A DNA stretch of 10,832 nucleotides from Planctomicrobium sp. (lineage in GTDB: Bacteria; Planctomycetota; Planctomycetia; Planctomycetales; Planctomycetaceae). Made by a program: the position numbers and the translations under genes. The notes beneath the pieces were generated by a model. That model was not told the origin of the DNA. It worked only from the letters and a program-made list of their open reading frames with translations, and did no database searches. Within the stretch, counting starts at the first letter, position 1; each line of letters starts with the position of its first letter. The stretch spans positions 1 through 10,832 of the forward strand of contig JABJMI010000039.1 of assembly GCA_018659505.1 (NCBI GenBank), in the 5' to 3' direction. This document shows positions 1 to 6,271 of the stretch, piece after piece.

Positions 1-1
1 C

Positions 2-1354
2 TTGGAGCGACTCAAGCAAACCGATCCAAAGACGCTCGGCAAGGTCGCTGGTCAAGAAGGTGTCATTTACGAAATTTTAAGCCGCTTCGCCGAGTCATTA
101 GAATTTGCAGATCACGATTCGTTTTTACAACGAGAAGATCGGCTTCCCTTTGAGTCTGTACGCTATGATTTTGTTGCACTGGATTGGAGTGTTCCCGTTC
201 ATGGCAACAGCACAGTCAGCCAAGTGATTGAACCACTTCTCTGGCACGAGACCTTGCTCCTTCAGGACGTAAACGGAGTCCGCGCATTAAACATCGAAAC
301 TGGTCAACCGGCGTGGTCGATTGGTCCCGAAGATCAGGGATACATTTTTGAAACGACAGCATTCAGCGAGACAAGCACTAGCATTCCGATGGTTTGCAGC
401 GGAGGTGTGCTTAATGGTCATACCTGGTATGGAAGATCAGGCGTCGATGGATTCCTTGACAACAAACCAGTTGATCCATCGCAACAGTCCCGAATTTCTG
501 CATTGGATCTTAAAGCAGAAGGGCGATTGAAATGGACACGAACACCAAGCGACCTTTCATTAAATGATCAAGCTCAAATGAGAGTTTTTAGCGGAACACC
601 AGTTGTTAATGGAGTGCATGTTTATGTTCCAATGAGAACATCTGCTCCCGGGAATCAATTACAAATTGCCTGCATAAACAGCGAAGATGGTTCAGAGATC
701 TGGCTAAGTGAGGTCGCAGCCAGTTTGAAAATCCCCGCGAAAGACGACGGGTACTACGATGAAATCAATATCGAAGGCATCAGTCTTTACTGGCTGATCG
801 ATGGAGTCTCTGTCGCGTGCATTGATGCGTTTGACGGTCAGTTGCAGTGGGTCTCCGCGGTGCAACCAATCGATGAGGTTGTGAAGCAGCGAGTGATTGG
901 CAGCCAAGACCTTGCCATCTCAGAGGACTCGATTCTTTGTATTACAGTTAACGGTATCGCAGCATTCAACAAGTTCACAGGCAAACTCAACTGGGAACAA
1001 TACCTCCAAGACCCACCCCGATCTCTGCTAGGAGTCAATGACGGATTATTGATCGCGAACGATCCGGGAATCTACGCCATTGACGTTGATTCAGGGGAAA
1101 TCGTTTGGCAACGCAAACAATTAAATTCCAATTCAAAACCTCACATCGGAGTGCTGAAAGGCAGATCAATCTTCTACCCAGATCAAGACCAACTCTTCAC
1201 ATTGGATGCCTATAGTGGAAGAGTATTACAGCAAGATCAATTCTCAAACGGTCTCGAATTACCAATCAATGGCGTCCACGTATTTCCGTCAAAGCTGATG
1301 ACACTGCACGGAAATGAGTTACGGACTTTTCGGGCTCATAGTTATACAGATTAA
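2..1354 (+). CDS. PQQ-like beta-propeller repeat protein, 5'-truncated by the window edge
   Basis: The reading frame is open from the first bases, so this is most likely the C-terminal 450 residues of a longer protein; the TTG at base 2 is probably not the true start. At least seven PQQ-type propeller strands can be seen, each with the pattern hydrophobic-x-A/D-hydrophobic-N/D-x-x-(S/T)G-x-x-x-W. They lie near residues 95-106, 166-178, 222-234, 272-283, 319-331, 358-369 and 398-409 (for example VACIDAFDGQLQW and IYAIDVDSGEIVW). The last repeat lacks the final Trp. Seven to eight such strands are enough for a full propeller. Proteins of this family can be PQQ-independent scaffolds as well as enzymes, and no dehydrogenase catalytic motif is visible here. 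Substrate and location cannot be read from this fragment. The stop is TAA, 34 bases from the convergent nucleotidyltransferase gene. Confidence 0.85.
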   Translation: MERLKQTDPKTLGKVAGQEGVIYEILSRFAESLEFADHDSFLQREDRLPFESVRYDFVALDWSVPVHGNSTVSQVIEPLLWHETLLLQDVNGVRALNIETGQPAWSIGPEDQGYIFETTAFSETSTSIPMVCSGGVLNGHTWYGRSGVDGFLDNKPVDPSQQSRISALDLKAEGRLKWTRTPSDLSLNDQAQMRVFSGTPVVNGVHVYVPMRTSAPGNQLQIACINSEDGSEIWLSEVAASLKIPAKDDGYYDEINIEGISLYWLIDGVSVACIDAFDGQLQWVSAVQPIDEVVKQRVIGSQDLAISEDSILCITVNGIAAFNKFTGKLNWEQYLQDPPRSLLGVNDGLLIANDPGIYAIDVDSGEIVWQRKQLNSNSKPHIGVLKGRSIFYPDQDQLFTLDAYSGRVLQQDQFSNGLELPINGVHVFPSKLMTLHGNELRTFRAHSYTD

Positions 1355-1388
1355 TACGCTATTCATTCTTGAACGCGGCTTGAATGAG

Positions 1389-2615
1389 TTACAGGTTTTT
1401 AATCAACGCAATCGCTTCTTCTTGAGTCGAAATTTCCTCATTGAGTTGAGCTTCTCGGACTGCTTTGAGCCAGGTTTGGAATTTTGGTCCGGGGCGGTGT
1501 CCGAGTTCGATCAGAGTGCGACCGTTGAGTAATTCGGGAGGGCATAATTCTTCAGCAGTACGCTCGCTACGAAAGCTCTTAATGAATTGATACGGTTGCC
1601 CGCTCTTTTCTTGAACTATTGCTCGTAGTTGTTCGATCTCGAACAACTGTTCGAAATGAGGTTGCACAACCAGCTTTTTCTGTTCGGCTAATGTCCACTC
1701 TGGGAATTGATCTAAGCAGCCTTGGTGTTGTACGAGCCACATGATTGACTCTTTTTCCTGATTGGAGAGTTTCAGGCGAATACAGATTTCACGTACCGAA
1801 TCGAGACGAACATCACTCAACAGGACCGCCATTCCCATTTCGAATGAAGCGACATCAAGTCGGTCAAGAACTTGCAGCGACTGTTCCCAATTCTCCAAAG
1901 AGACTTGTATGGTGGCATCAACGACTTCCGGAAGAATTGCAGCGAGTAAATCGAGTTCTTCACAGAGTCGCATTGCGCTTGCTCGCTGTGGGTGTGCGAG
2001 CATTTTTCTTAATTCCTGAGAAATACGTTCGGCACTCACAACGACAATCTGGCTTGCCATTATCTTAACTGCATCAGCTGTCGCAGGTTCGAGTTCGAAG
2101 CAGAGCAGGGCGGTGAAGCGGACTGCTCGCAAGAGCCTCAGCTTGTCTTCTTCCATGCGATCCTGCGGAACTCCAATGGCGCGGACCAGTTTGCGATTGA
2201 GGTCTTTCTCTCCCCCGACAAAATCATGAACTCGCTCAGCGATGGGGTCGTAGAACATTCCGTTGATTGTGAAGTCTCGACGTTTTGAGTCTTCTTCCGG
2301 CGAGCAGAAGTCGACGCTCTCGGGACGTCGTCCGTCGAGGTATTCTCCCTCGGTACGGAATGTTGCGACTTCAATTTGCCCAGCCGTTTTCGGTCCTAAG
2401 ACTATAATGACACCAAAGCTTTCACCAACAGCGAGAGTCCTTCTTTTCCCGAATAGATCGCGAACCTGCTCTGGGGGCGCACTCGTTGCGACATCGAAAT
2501 CATTTGGCTCCTTACCGAGCAACAGATCTCTCACGCAACCACCTGCCCAGTAAGCGGTGTAGCCAGCAGATGTCAGTTTCTGGATAATTTCAATCGAGAA
2601 TTCACGAGCAGTCAC
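1389..2615 (-). CDS. cca: CCA tRNA nucleotidyltransferase / poly(A) polymerase family protein
   Basis: A 408-residue class II nucleotidyltransferase. Enzymes of this family add CCA, or only C, A or poly(A), to RNA 3' ends using CTP/ATP without a nucleic acid template. Visible motifs in order are the GG-x-VRD nucleotide-binding turn (residues 25-30), the metal-binding acidic pair D39 and D41 in NDFDVAT, RRDFTINGM (112-120), and the EEDKLRLLRAVRF segment (155-167) typical of the neck/head region. The helical C-terminal part (about 180-408) fits body and tail domains that hold the tRNA; I see no HD hydrolase motif. The start is GTG at 2613-2615, because a good AGGAA ribosome site lies just upstream and no closer ATG gives the conserved N-terminus. 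Sequence alone does not separate a CCA-adding enzyme from an A-adding one or a poly(A) polymerase. It is transcribed alone, convergent with the propeller gene. Confidence 0.92.
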   Translation of the reverse strand: MTAREFSIEIIQKLTSAGYTAYWAGGCVRDLLLGKEPNDFDVATSAPPEQVRDLFGKRRTLAVGESFGVIIVLGPKTAGQIEVATFRTEGEYLDGRRPESVDFCSPEEDSKRRDFTINGMFYDPIAERVHDFVGGEKDLNRKLVRAIGVPQDRMEEDKLRLLRAVRFTALLCFELEPATADAVKIMASQIVVVSAERISQELRKMLAHPQRASAMRLCEELDLLAAILPEVVDATIQVSLENWEQSLQVLDRLDVASFEMGMAVLLSDVRLDSVREICIRLKLSNQEKESIMWLVQHQGCLDQFPEWTLAEQKKLVVQPHFEQLFEIEQLRAIVQEKSGQPYQFIKSFRSERTAEELCPPELLNGRTLIELGHRPGPKFQTWLKAVREAQLNEEISTQEEAIALIKNL

Positions 2616-2619
2616 AATT

Positions 2620-2624
2620 TTCCT
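2620..2624 (-). promoter_or_regulatory. Ribosome binding site that fixes the GTG start of the nucleotidyltransferase
   Basis: Read on the - strand, AGGAA lies four bases before the GTG at 2613-2615. It is the only Shine-Dalgarno-like site near the beginning of the conserved domain, so it supports the non-ATG start. Confidence 0.65.
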
Positions 2625-2796
2625 GAATGTTGAGTGTGATTTCTTTTGTTGAAAGTTTATTCATGTCGCATCGACTCGATACTGCAAGCCGTGCAATGTA
2701 CGATGATCATCGACAGAGCGGAACCAACACCGGTTCGTTCGTGAGCAGTTGAACTGAGAACGAGCGTAACCTTATCGCAACTTATGCTTAGAAAAC

Positions 2797-2909
2797 GAAC
2801 AGGAGGGCGCGGAGAGAGCAGAGAAAATATTTGATCGACGAGCTAAAAATAAAATGACTTGGGAAGCTGACCTCTCAAAATCCTCTGCTCTCTCTGTTTC
2901 CTCCTGTTC
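2797..2909. repeat. Imperfect inverted repeat with 28-base arms (MITE-like or dispersed intergenic repeat)
   Basis: The left arm at 2797-2824 begins GAACAGGAGG and ends in GAGAGAGCAGAG. The right arm at 2882-2909 is its reverse complement, with about 23 of 28 positions matching; the differences cluster in a five-base block in the middle. The arms are separated by 57 AT-rich bases. The purine-rich wording (GGAGAGAGCAGAG) resembles dispersed intergenic repeats I recall from planctomycete genomes, but this recollection cannot be checked here. As RNA it would fold into a long hairpin. No transposase is nearby, so it could be a non-autonomous element, a REP-like unit or a terminator. Confidence 0.75.
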
Positions 2910-3023
2910 AAATTTTTCCGCAAATAGCTATAAACGATCTTCGAGTTCAACACATTTATTTAAGACAATATCGATACACGTCGAGTTCACCGAATTCGCC
3001 AACATCATTAATAAGGACAAGTC

Positions 3024-3755
3024 ATGTCACTAAGCGGTAAAACAGTTTTGATTACTGGAGGCGGGACCGGCATCGGAGCTGGTTGCGCGACTGCATTCGC
3101 TGAGGCAGGTGCGAAGGTTGCGATTTCAGGCAGACGAGAAGAGAAATTGAAGGAAGTCGCCGATTCCTTCTCAGGTGACAATTCTATTTTACTTCATGCC
3201 TGCGATGTTGCGAATCGAGATGATGTCAACCAGCTTGTAGACTGGGCAACTCAGGAATTGGGGCAGATTGATATCCTGGTGCATTGTGCAGGCATCAATA
3301 TCGCCAAACGTCAGATGAATGTTCTTGATCCTGCTGACTGGGATAAGCTGATGCAAGTCAACGCGACTGGTGCCTACAACATGATGTACTCAGTCCTCCC
3401 GCAGATGCGTGAGCGGAAAGATGGCTTGATCATTTCGGTCTCGTCGATTGCCGGATTGCGGGCAAGCTTACTGGGAGGCGTCGCGTACAGTGCTTCTAAA
3501 TTTGCAATGACAGTCCTCGGAACCTGTGTCGGTCTGGAAGAACGCGAAAACGGAATCCGCGTCACCAATGTTTATCCCGGAGAAGTCGAGACGCCAATCC
3601 TCGACGCTCGGCCAAATCCCGTGAGTGCCGAACATCGGGCGAAAATTCTTCAACCTTCAGACATCGCTGCGATGGTTGTCGCCGTCGCACAACTTCCTCC
3701 AAGAGCACATGTCCCAGATCTGGTTATTAAGCCAACCACTCAAGAATTCTTTTGA
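3024..3755 (+). CDS. SDR family NAD(P)-dependent oxidoreductase
   Basis: A 243-residue classical short-chain dehydrogenase/reductase, the usual size for this family, predicted to be cytoplasmic. The Rossmann dinucleotide motif TGGGTGIG is at residues 11-18. The basic pair R37-R38 after the second strand suggests preference for NADP(H). D61-V62 contacts the adenine ring in relatives, and HCAGIN (87-92) stands in place of the usual NNAG. The catalytic tetrad can be placed as N113, S141, Y155 and K159 (YSASK), followed by a YPGEVETPI segment typical of the post-catalytic loop. The start ATG follows AAGGA at 3013-3017. The substrate cannot be told from sequence; annotations such as FabG-like or sepiapterin reductase-like would be over-reading. 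It appears to be a single-gene transcription unit ending at the hairpin at 3780-3818. Confidence 0.95.
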   Translation: MSLSGKTVLITGGGTGIGAGCATAFAEAGAKVAISGRREEKLKEVADSFSGDNSILLHACDVANRDDVNQLVDWATQELGQIDILVHCAGINIAKRQMNVLDPADWDKLMQVNATGAYNMMYSVLPQMRERKDGLIISVSSIAGLRASLLGGVAYSASKFAMTVLGTCVGLEERENGIRVTNVYPGEVETPILDARPNPVSAEHRAKILQPSDIAAMVVAVAQLPPRAHVPDLVIKPTTQEFF

Positions 3756-3779
3756 GAAACAATCGGAAATGAAATCAAT

Positions 3780-3818
3780 CAGGGTCGGTGAATTAGCAGA
3801 CATGATTCATCGACCCTG
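3780..3818. terminator. Strong hairpin between convergent genes, candidate bidirectional terminator
   Basis: CAGGGTCGGTGAAT at 3780-3793 pairs with ATTCATCGACCCTG at 3805-3818, giving 14 pairs including one G-T wobble around an 11-base loop. A further six pairs (ATCGGA at 3762-3767 with TCCGAT at 3821-3826) extend the stem beyond an internal loop. It sits 25 bases after the dehydrogenase stop and 16 bases from the stop of the opposing VOC gene, the expected place for a shared terminator. There is no long T run on either side, so classic intrinsic termination is not certain. Confidence 0.6.
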
Positions 3819-3833
3819 TATCCGATGTCAGAT

Positions 3834-4211
3834 TTACGGCATTTCGTGTAGTGCGACTCGGTTTCCTTCGGAGTCTTCGAATTCTGCGATGAAGCCATAC
3901 TCACCGATACTTGACCTTTCAGCGAGTGTTTTGCCACCTGCTTTTGCAATAGCTTCTAGCGTTGAATCGATCTTTTCGACTCCGAAGTAGATTAAGGTTC
4001 CTTCGTGCGATGGAACATACCCTTCGCATTCTGATAGCGACCCTGTTGCATTTGGTCCCCCTTTTTCTGCGGGGAACCATCCCATCTGCTTTGGTCCCAT
4101 GTCCATTATCTGGATTTCGATTCCGAACGCTGCCTCATAAAAGCCCTTTGCTCGCAAGAGGTCATTCACTGGGATTTCGAACCATCCTACTGGATTGATT
4201 GGTAATGACAT
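3834..4211 (-). CDS. VOC family protein (glyoxalase/bleomycin-resistance/dioxygenase fold)
   Basis: A 125-residue single-chain vicinal oxygen chelate protein, the normal size for this family; relatives are metal-dependent enzymes or antibiotic-binding proteins that work as dimers. Two beta-alpha-beta-beta-beta modules can be seen: residues 8-32 (VGWFEIPVNDLLRAKGFYEA onward) with the later strands up to about 60, and residues 74-123 (YFGVEKIDSTLEAIAKAGG, then GFIAEFEDSEGNRVALHE). The closing E123 is in the position of a common metal ligand. It most resembles the group called predicted enzymes related to lactoylglutathione lyase, whose substrates are mostly unknown. The ATG is preceded at nine bases by GGAG (4221-4224, - strand). 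The gene is divergent from the DUF1569-TfoX-SRPBCC-ArsR operon and shares its promoter region, so co-regulation is plausible. Confidence 0.92.
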   Translation of the reverse strand: MSLPINPVGWFEIPVNDLLRAKGFYEAAFGIEIQIMDMGPKQMGWFPAEKGGPNATGSLSECEGYVPSHEGTLIYFGVEKIDSTLEAIAKAGGKTLAERSSIGEYGFIAEFEDSEGNRVALHEMP

Positions 4212-4249
4212 TTTCTGAAACTCCGGTTGAATAAATGTGACGAATTAGT

Positions 4250-4271
4250 TACGTTACTTTAGTGTAACATA
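4250..4271. promoter_or_regulatory. Palindromic candidate operator in the divergent promoter region
   Basis: The core is GTTAC, six bases (TTTAGT), then GTAAC at 4253-4268. The symmetry extends by TA at 4250-4251 and 4270-4271 across one mismatch, giving seven of eight pairs per half-site. A second direct GTTAC lies at 4248-4252, next to the left half-site. The size and AT-rich style fit a winged-helix dimer site such as those bound by ArsR-family repressors, and the ArsR gene is the last gene of the operon reading away from it. That this ArsR protein binds here is inference. It lies about 40 bases from the VOC start and 53 from the DUF1569 start, where it could block promoters in both directions. 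Confidence 0.5.
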
Positions 4272-4323
4272 TTTATTGCTGCCGTACTCGTCAACGATTC
4301 AATGACAACACCTGGAGAATTCA

Positions 4324-4800
4324 ATGCAAATTAAAACAAAAAAAGTCGAGGGGCGTCGTCAGGTTCGTTACGAATCCATTGATGATTTCCTCGCAGATGC
4401 GCAGAGGCTCGCTGGGAGTCCAGTTCGAACATTAGGGAACTGGTCACAAGGGCAAATTTACATGCACCTTGCTCGTTCGCTTGATGGATCGATTGACGGC
4501 ATCGACATGAAGGTTGCCGCTCCAATGCGGTGGATGATGACCCTGCTTTTCAAAAAGAAGTTTCTGGAAGACGCAATCCCTCCTGGATTTCCTGCTCCCG
4601 ATGGTCCAATGCGTCCTGATGAAACTTCTGTTGAGGACGGATTGGCTGCGTTGGAGAATGCAGTTGCTCGGCAAAAAAATGAAGCGTCTCGCGTGCCTCA
4701 TCCCGGTTTCGGAAACATCGGTCGAGATGGTTGGGACAAGTTCAACTTACGTCATACCGAATTGCATATGAGTTTTATTGTTGAACAGAACGAGTCATAA
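4324..4800 (+). CDS. DUF1569 domain-containing protein (DinB-like fold)
   Basis: A 158-residue protein that I recognise as DUF1569, a family related to the DinB/YfiT four-helix metal-binding proteins. The N-terminal segment RYESIDDFLADAQRL, then VRTLGNWSQGQIYMHLARSLDGSIDG (residues 15-59 in all), is the most characteristic part. Candidate metal ligands by analogy with DinB proteins are H48 in the first long helix and the pair H144 and H148 in HTELH near the end; H126 lies in the HPGFGNI loop. The middle contains a hydrophobic helix around 66-77 that is probably buried in the fold. No substrate is known for this family; relatives include thiol-dependent transferases and proteins of unknown role. 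ATG follows GGAG (4314-4317) at six bases. It is the first gene of a + strand operon; TfoX begins 15 bases after its stop. Confidence 0.88.
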   Translation: MQIKTKKVEGRRQVRYESIDDFLADAQRLAGSPVRTLGNWSQGQIYMHLARSLDGSIDGIDMKVAAPMRWMMTLLFKKKFLEDAIPPGFPAPDGPMRPDETSVEDGLAALENAVARQKNEASRVPHPGFGNIGRDGWDKFNLRHTELHMSFIVEQNES

Positions 4801-4815
4801 AACCAGGAGAGAGTT

Positions 4816-5154
4816 GTGGCTGAAGTGCTGCTGGATCGAATTCGCAAACTCCTTGCCCGACGGCGAAGCATTACCGAAAAACGGATGTTTGGTGGAACAT
4901 GCTTCTTCGTTAACGGCAACATGATCGCAGGTGTTTCGAAAGCTGGTGAACTGATGGTCCGCGTCGGAAAACAGCGATACGAATCTGCACTTGAACATCC
5001 AGATGCCAGCGAGATGGATTTCACGGGGCGCCCCATGCGCGGTTTCGTCAGTGTTTTAGAGGATGGAATCGCTGACGAAGACGGCTTGAAGTATTGGATC
5101 GACCTGGGGCTGAAATATGCACGGTCACTCCCGGCTAAAGAGAAAAAAGAATAA
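4816..5154 (+). CDS. TfoX/Sxy family protein (TfoX N-terminal domain only)
   Basis: A 112-residue stand-alone TfoX N-terminal domain. The typical segment EKRMFGGTCFFVNGNMIAGV is at residues 21-40, followed by a strand with RV at 49-50, GRPMRGFVSV (71-80) and a closing helix with W94 (YWIDLGLKYARSLP). In Haemophilus and Escherichia the full-length TfoX/Sxy protein is a competence regulator. The short N-domain-only proteins found in many other bacteria are not shown to regulate competence, so the name should not be taken as function. The start is GTG at 4816, with AGGAGA five bases upstream (4805-4810). The gene is 15 bases after DUF1569 and 31 bases before SRPBCC, clearly inside the operon. 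The C-terminus is Lys/Glu-rich (AKEKKE). Confidence 0.92.
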   Translation: MAEVLLDRIRKLLARRRSITEKRMFGGTCFFVNGNMIAGVSKAGELMVRVGKQRYESALEHPDASEMDFTGRPMRGFVSVLEDGIADEDGLKYWIDLGLKYARSLPAKEKKE

Positions 5155-5185
5155 TCAACTTTCAACTTTTGAAATGAATTGAATT

Positions 5186-5635
5186 ATGAACGCTTCACAA
5201 GATCTCATCCTTGATGTTACGCAAACAATCGAAATTCACGCTGCCATTGGCGATGCCTATAAGGCGTTACTGAAGCGGATGACAACCGAGAGTTCAACTC
5301 CTGACAATCAGCCGATGCCGCTGGTTCTGGAAGAGTGGCCGGGAGGTCGTTGGTTTCGTGACCTGGGCAATGGGCAAGGTCATCTTTGGGGACTTGTTCA
5401 AGTGATTAAACCGCCGACGATTATTGAGATTCAAGGTCCGATGTTTATGTCTTACCCGGCAGCGGGACATATTCAATTTCGACTGACTCAAATTAGTGGA
5501 GGAGTTGAACTCTACATGCGACATCGGGTACTTGGGCTCATCGAAGCGGATCACAGGATGAGGGTCGAACCTGGTTGGGAAAGTTTTATCAGCGATGTCA
5601 AAAAACTCTCCGAACCGGAGGAGAACGATGCCTGA
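5186..5635 (+). CDS. SRPBCC domain-containing protein (AHSA1/START-like)
   Basis: A 149-residue SRPBCC protein with the helix-grip fold that forms a deep hydrophobic ligand pocket. Family signs are the N-terminal strand (TQTIEIHAAIGDAYKALLK, 12-30), EEWPGGRWFRD (49-59), strands through HLWGLVQVIKPPTIIEIQG (66-84), and the long C-terminal helix GWESFISDVKKL (130-141). No catalytic residues are known for this group; members bind lipids or small hydrophobic molecules. No clear Shine-Dalgarno site precedes the ATG; the nearby in-frame ATG at 5174 is followed at once by a stop, so 5186 is the start. The end overlaps the ArsR start by eight bases. SRPBCC genes paired with an ArsR-type regulator are a common bacterial arrangement, which suggests that this protein binds or acts on the regulator's signal. 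Confidence 0.9.
   Translation: MNASQDLILDVTQTIEIHAAIGDAYKALLKRMTTESSTPDNQPMPLVLEEWPGGRWFRDLGNGQGHLWGLVQVIKPPTIIEIQGPMFMSYPAAGHIQFRLTQISGGVELYMRHRVLGLIEADHRMRVEPGWESFISDVKKLSEPEENDA
5617..5623 (+). promoter_or_regulatory. Ribosome binding site for the ArsR gene inside the SRPBCC coding end
   Basis: GGAGGAG lies four bases before ATG 5628. It is the strongest Shine-Dalgarno match in the operon and picks this ATG over the earlier in-frame ATG at 5595, which has none. Confidence 0.75.
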
Positions 5636-5996
5636 TGGGATGGATCATATTTTCAAAGCACTCGCTGACTCAACCCGTCGGGAGATTTTAGACCTCCTTA
5701 GAGATGGTCCAAAACAGACCACTCAAATTGTTGAGCAGTTCCCGCAGCTCTCTCGCTTCGGAGTGATGAAACATATTGATGTCCTCCGGGAAGCTGCTCT
5801 CATTAACACGCGCAGCGAGGGACGAAAGAGAATCAATTCGCTGAATGCAAATCCAATTCGTCATGTCGTCGAACGCTGGATCAATAAGTACGAAGCATAC
5901 TGGACGAACACTTTGCTGCGTGTGAAAGAGTCGGCAGAAGAGGCAACGCAATCGGAAGCTTCCACCAACGAGATTCGCAAATCGAAACTCGCTTGA
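5628..5996 (+). CDS. ArsR family winged-helix transcriptional repressor
   Basis: From ATG 5628 this encodes 122 residues, a normal ArsR length. The opening helix IFKALADSTRREILDLL (residues 8-24) is a hallmark of the family. The helix-turn-helix covers about 31-59 (TTQIVEQFPQLSRFGVMKHI onward), followed by the wing TRSEGRKRINSLN. The tail 83-122 is helical, charged and probably involved in dimer contacts. The protein has no cysteine, so it cannot use the CxC thiol metal site of classical ArsR/SmtB sensors, and its signal is likely organic or otherwise different. The gene overlaps SRPBCC by eight bases, implying coupled translation. It is the last gene of the operon; feedback control from the palindrome at 4250-4271 is inference. 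Confidence 0.93.
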   Translation: MPDGMDHIFKALADSTRREILDLLRDGPKQTTQIVEQFPQLSRFGVMKHIDVLREAALINTRSEGRKRINSLNANPIRHVVERWINKYEAYWTNTLLRVKESAEEATQSEASTNEIRKSKLA

Positions 5997-6049
5997 GGAT
6001 TTCAGCAACGCTCAATCGTAAGAGTTCATGGTGTTAAAGCTATTGTCTA

Positions 6050-6235
6050 ACCACGAAACACACAAATGACACGAAAAGAATGTCGAGACAGACAAACCTG
6101 CTAGCACCGCTGAATATGTCTGTTTTATCAAGAGGATTTGAAGAGGAGTCAAATGCTCCATCTTGCGATTCATTTCACGGATGGAGCAATTTCATCCTGA
6201 TTCTTTTCTTTCGTGTAGTTCGTGCTTTTCGTGGT
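6050..6235. repeat. Imperfect inverted repeat with CCACGAAA-type arms
   Basis: The left arm at 6050-6080 (starting ACCACGAAACACACAAATGA) and the right arm at 6201-6235 (ending TTCGTGCTTTTCGTGGT) are reverse complements with small gaps. Both consist of repeated CACGAAA-like words. This wording resembles dispersed intergenic repeats I recall from many environmental bacteria, planctomycetes included; copy number here cannot be counted. The space between the arms holds a perfect eight-pair hairpin at 6154-6188. Confidence 0.7.
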
Positions 6236-6253
6236 GGAAAATAATGTCGAGAC
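6073..6253. repeat. Pair of 17-base direct repeats, 164 bases apart
   Basis: GAAAAGAATGTCGAGAC at 6073-6089 recurs as GAAAATAATGTCGAGAC at 6237-6253, with 16 of 17 bases the same. The first copy overlaps the end of the left inverted arm; the second starts just outside the right arm. They could be duplicated pieces of one element, or part of its consensus. Confidence 0.6.
6154..6188. repeat. Hairpin inside the CCACGAAA repeat
   Basis: TGCTCCAT at 6154-6161 pairs perfectly with ATGGAGCA at 6181-6188 around a 19-base loop. It lies near the centre of the larger inverted repeat, so the whole unit could fold as one long branched stem. Confidence 0.6.
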
Positions 6254-6271
6254 TTCTAAGTCCGTGATCTG

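Larger units (their letters stand above)
2616..3023. other. Intergenic region of 408 bases with no gene seen
   Basis: The spacer lies between the divergently transcribed nucleotidyltransferase and dehydrogenase genes and must hold both promoters. I found no convincing -35/-10 pair. Its only strong structure is the long imperfect inverted repeat at 2797-2909. No coding frame of believable composition and no tRNA-like fold was seen. Confidence 0.6.
5997..6271. other. Intergenic region of 275 bases, mostly repeat-derived
   Basis: The spacer between the ArsR stop and the stop of the opposing membrane-protein gene is nearly filled by the inverted repeat at 6050-6235, its inner hairpin and a pair of near-identical 17-base direct repeats. 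No gene is supported. It may also serve as a terminator region for both convergent units. Confidence 0.6.

Noticed and set aside
1368..1390. Possible terminator hairpin CATTC...GAATG between the first two convergent genes
   Set aside because: Only five pairs and no T tract; not distinguishable from chance.
1745..2068. 107-residue open frame antisense to the nucleotidyltransferase gene
   Set aside because: The opposite strand encodes conserved motifs throughout; this frame has shadow-like composition and no recognisable domain.
2701..2712. Perfect 12-base palindrome CGATGATCATCG upstream of the nucleotidyltransferase
   Set aside because: A palindrome of this length is expected a few times by chance in about 11 kb, it has no extended symmetry and no regulator is linked to it.
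4752..5165. 137-residue open frame antisense to the TfoX gene
   Set aside because: Ser/Arg-rich composition typical of a mirrored reading frame, no ribosome site, and the opposite strand carries a clear family match.
5595..5627. Upstream in-frame ATG for the ArsR gene, adding 11 residues
   Set aside because: It has no ribosome site, the added residues (MSKNSPNRRRT) are not like the family, and ATG 5628 has a GGAGGAG at the right distance.
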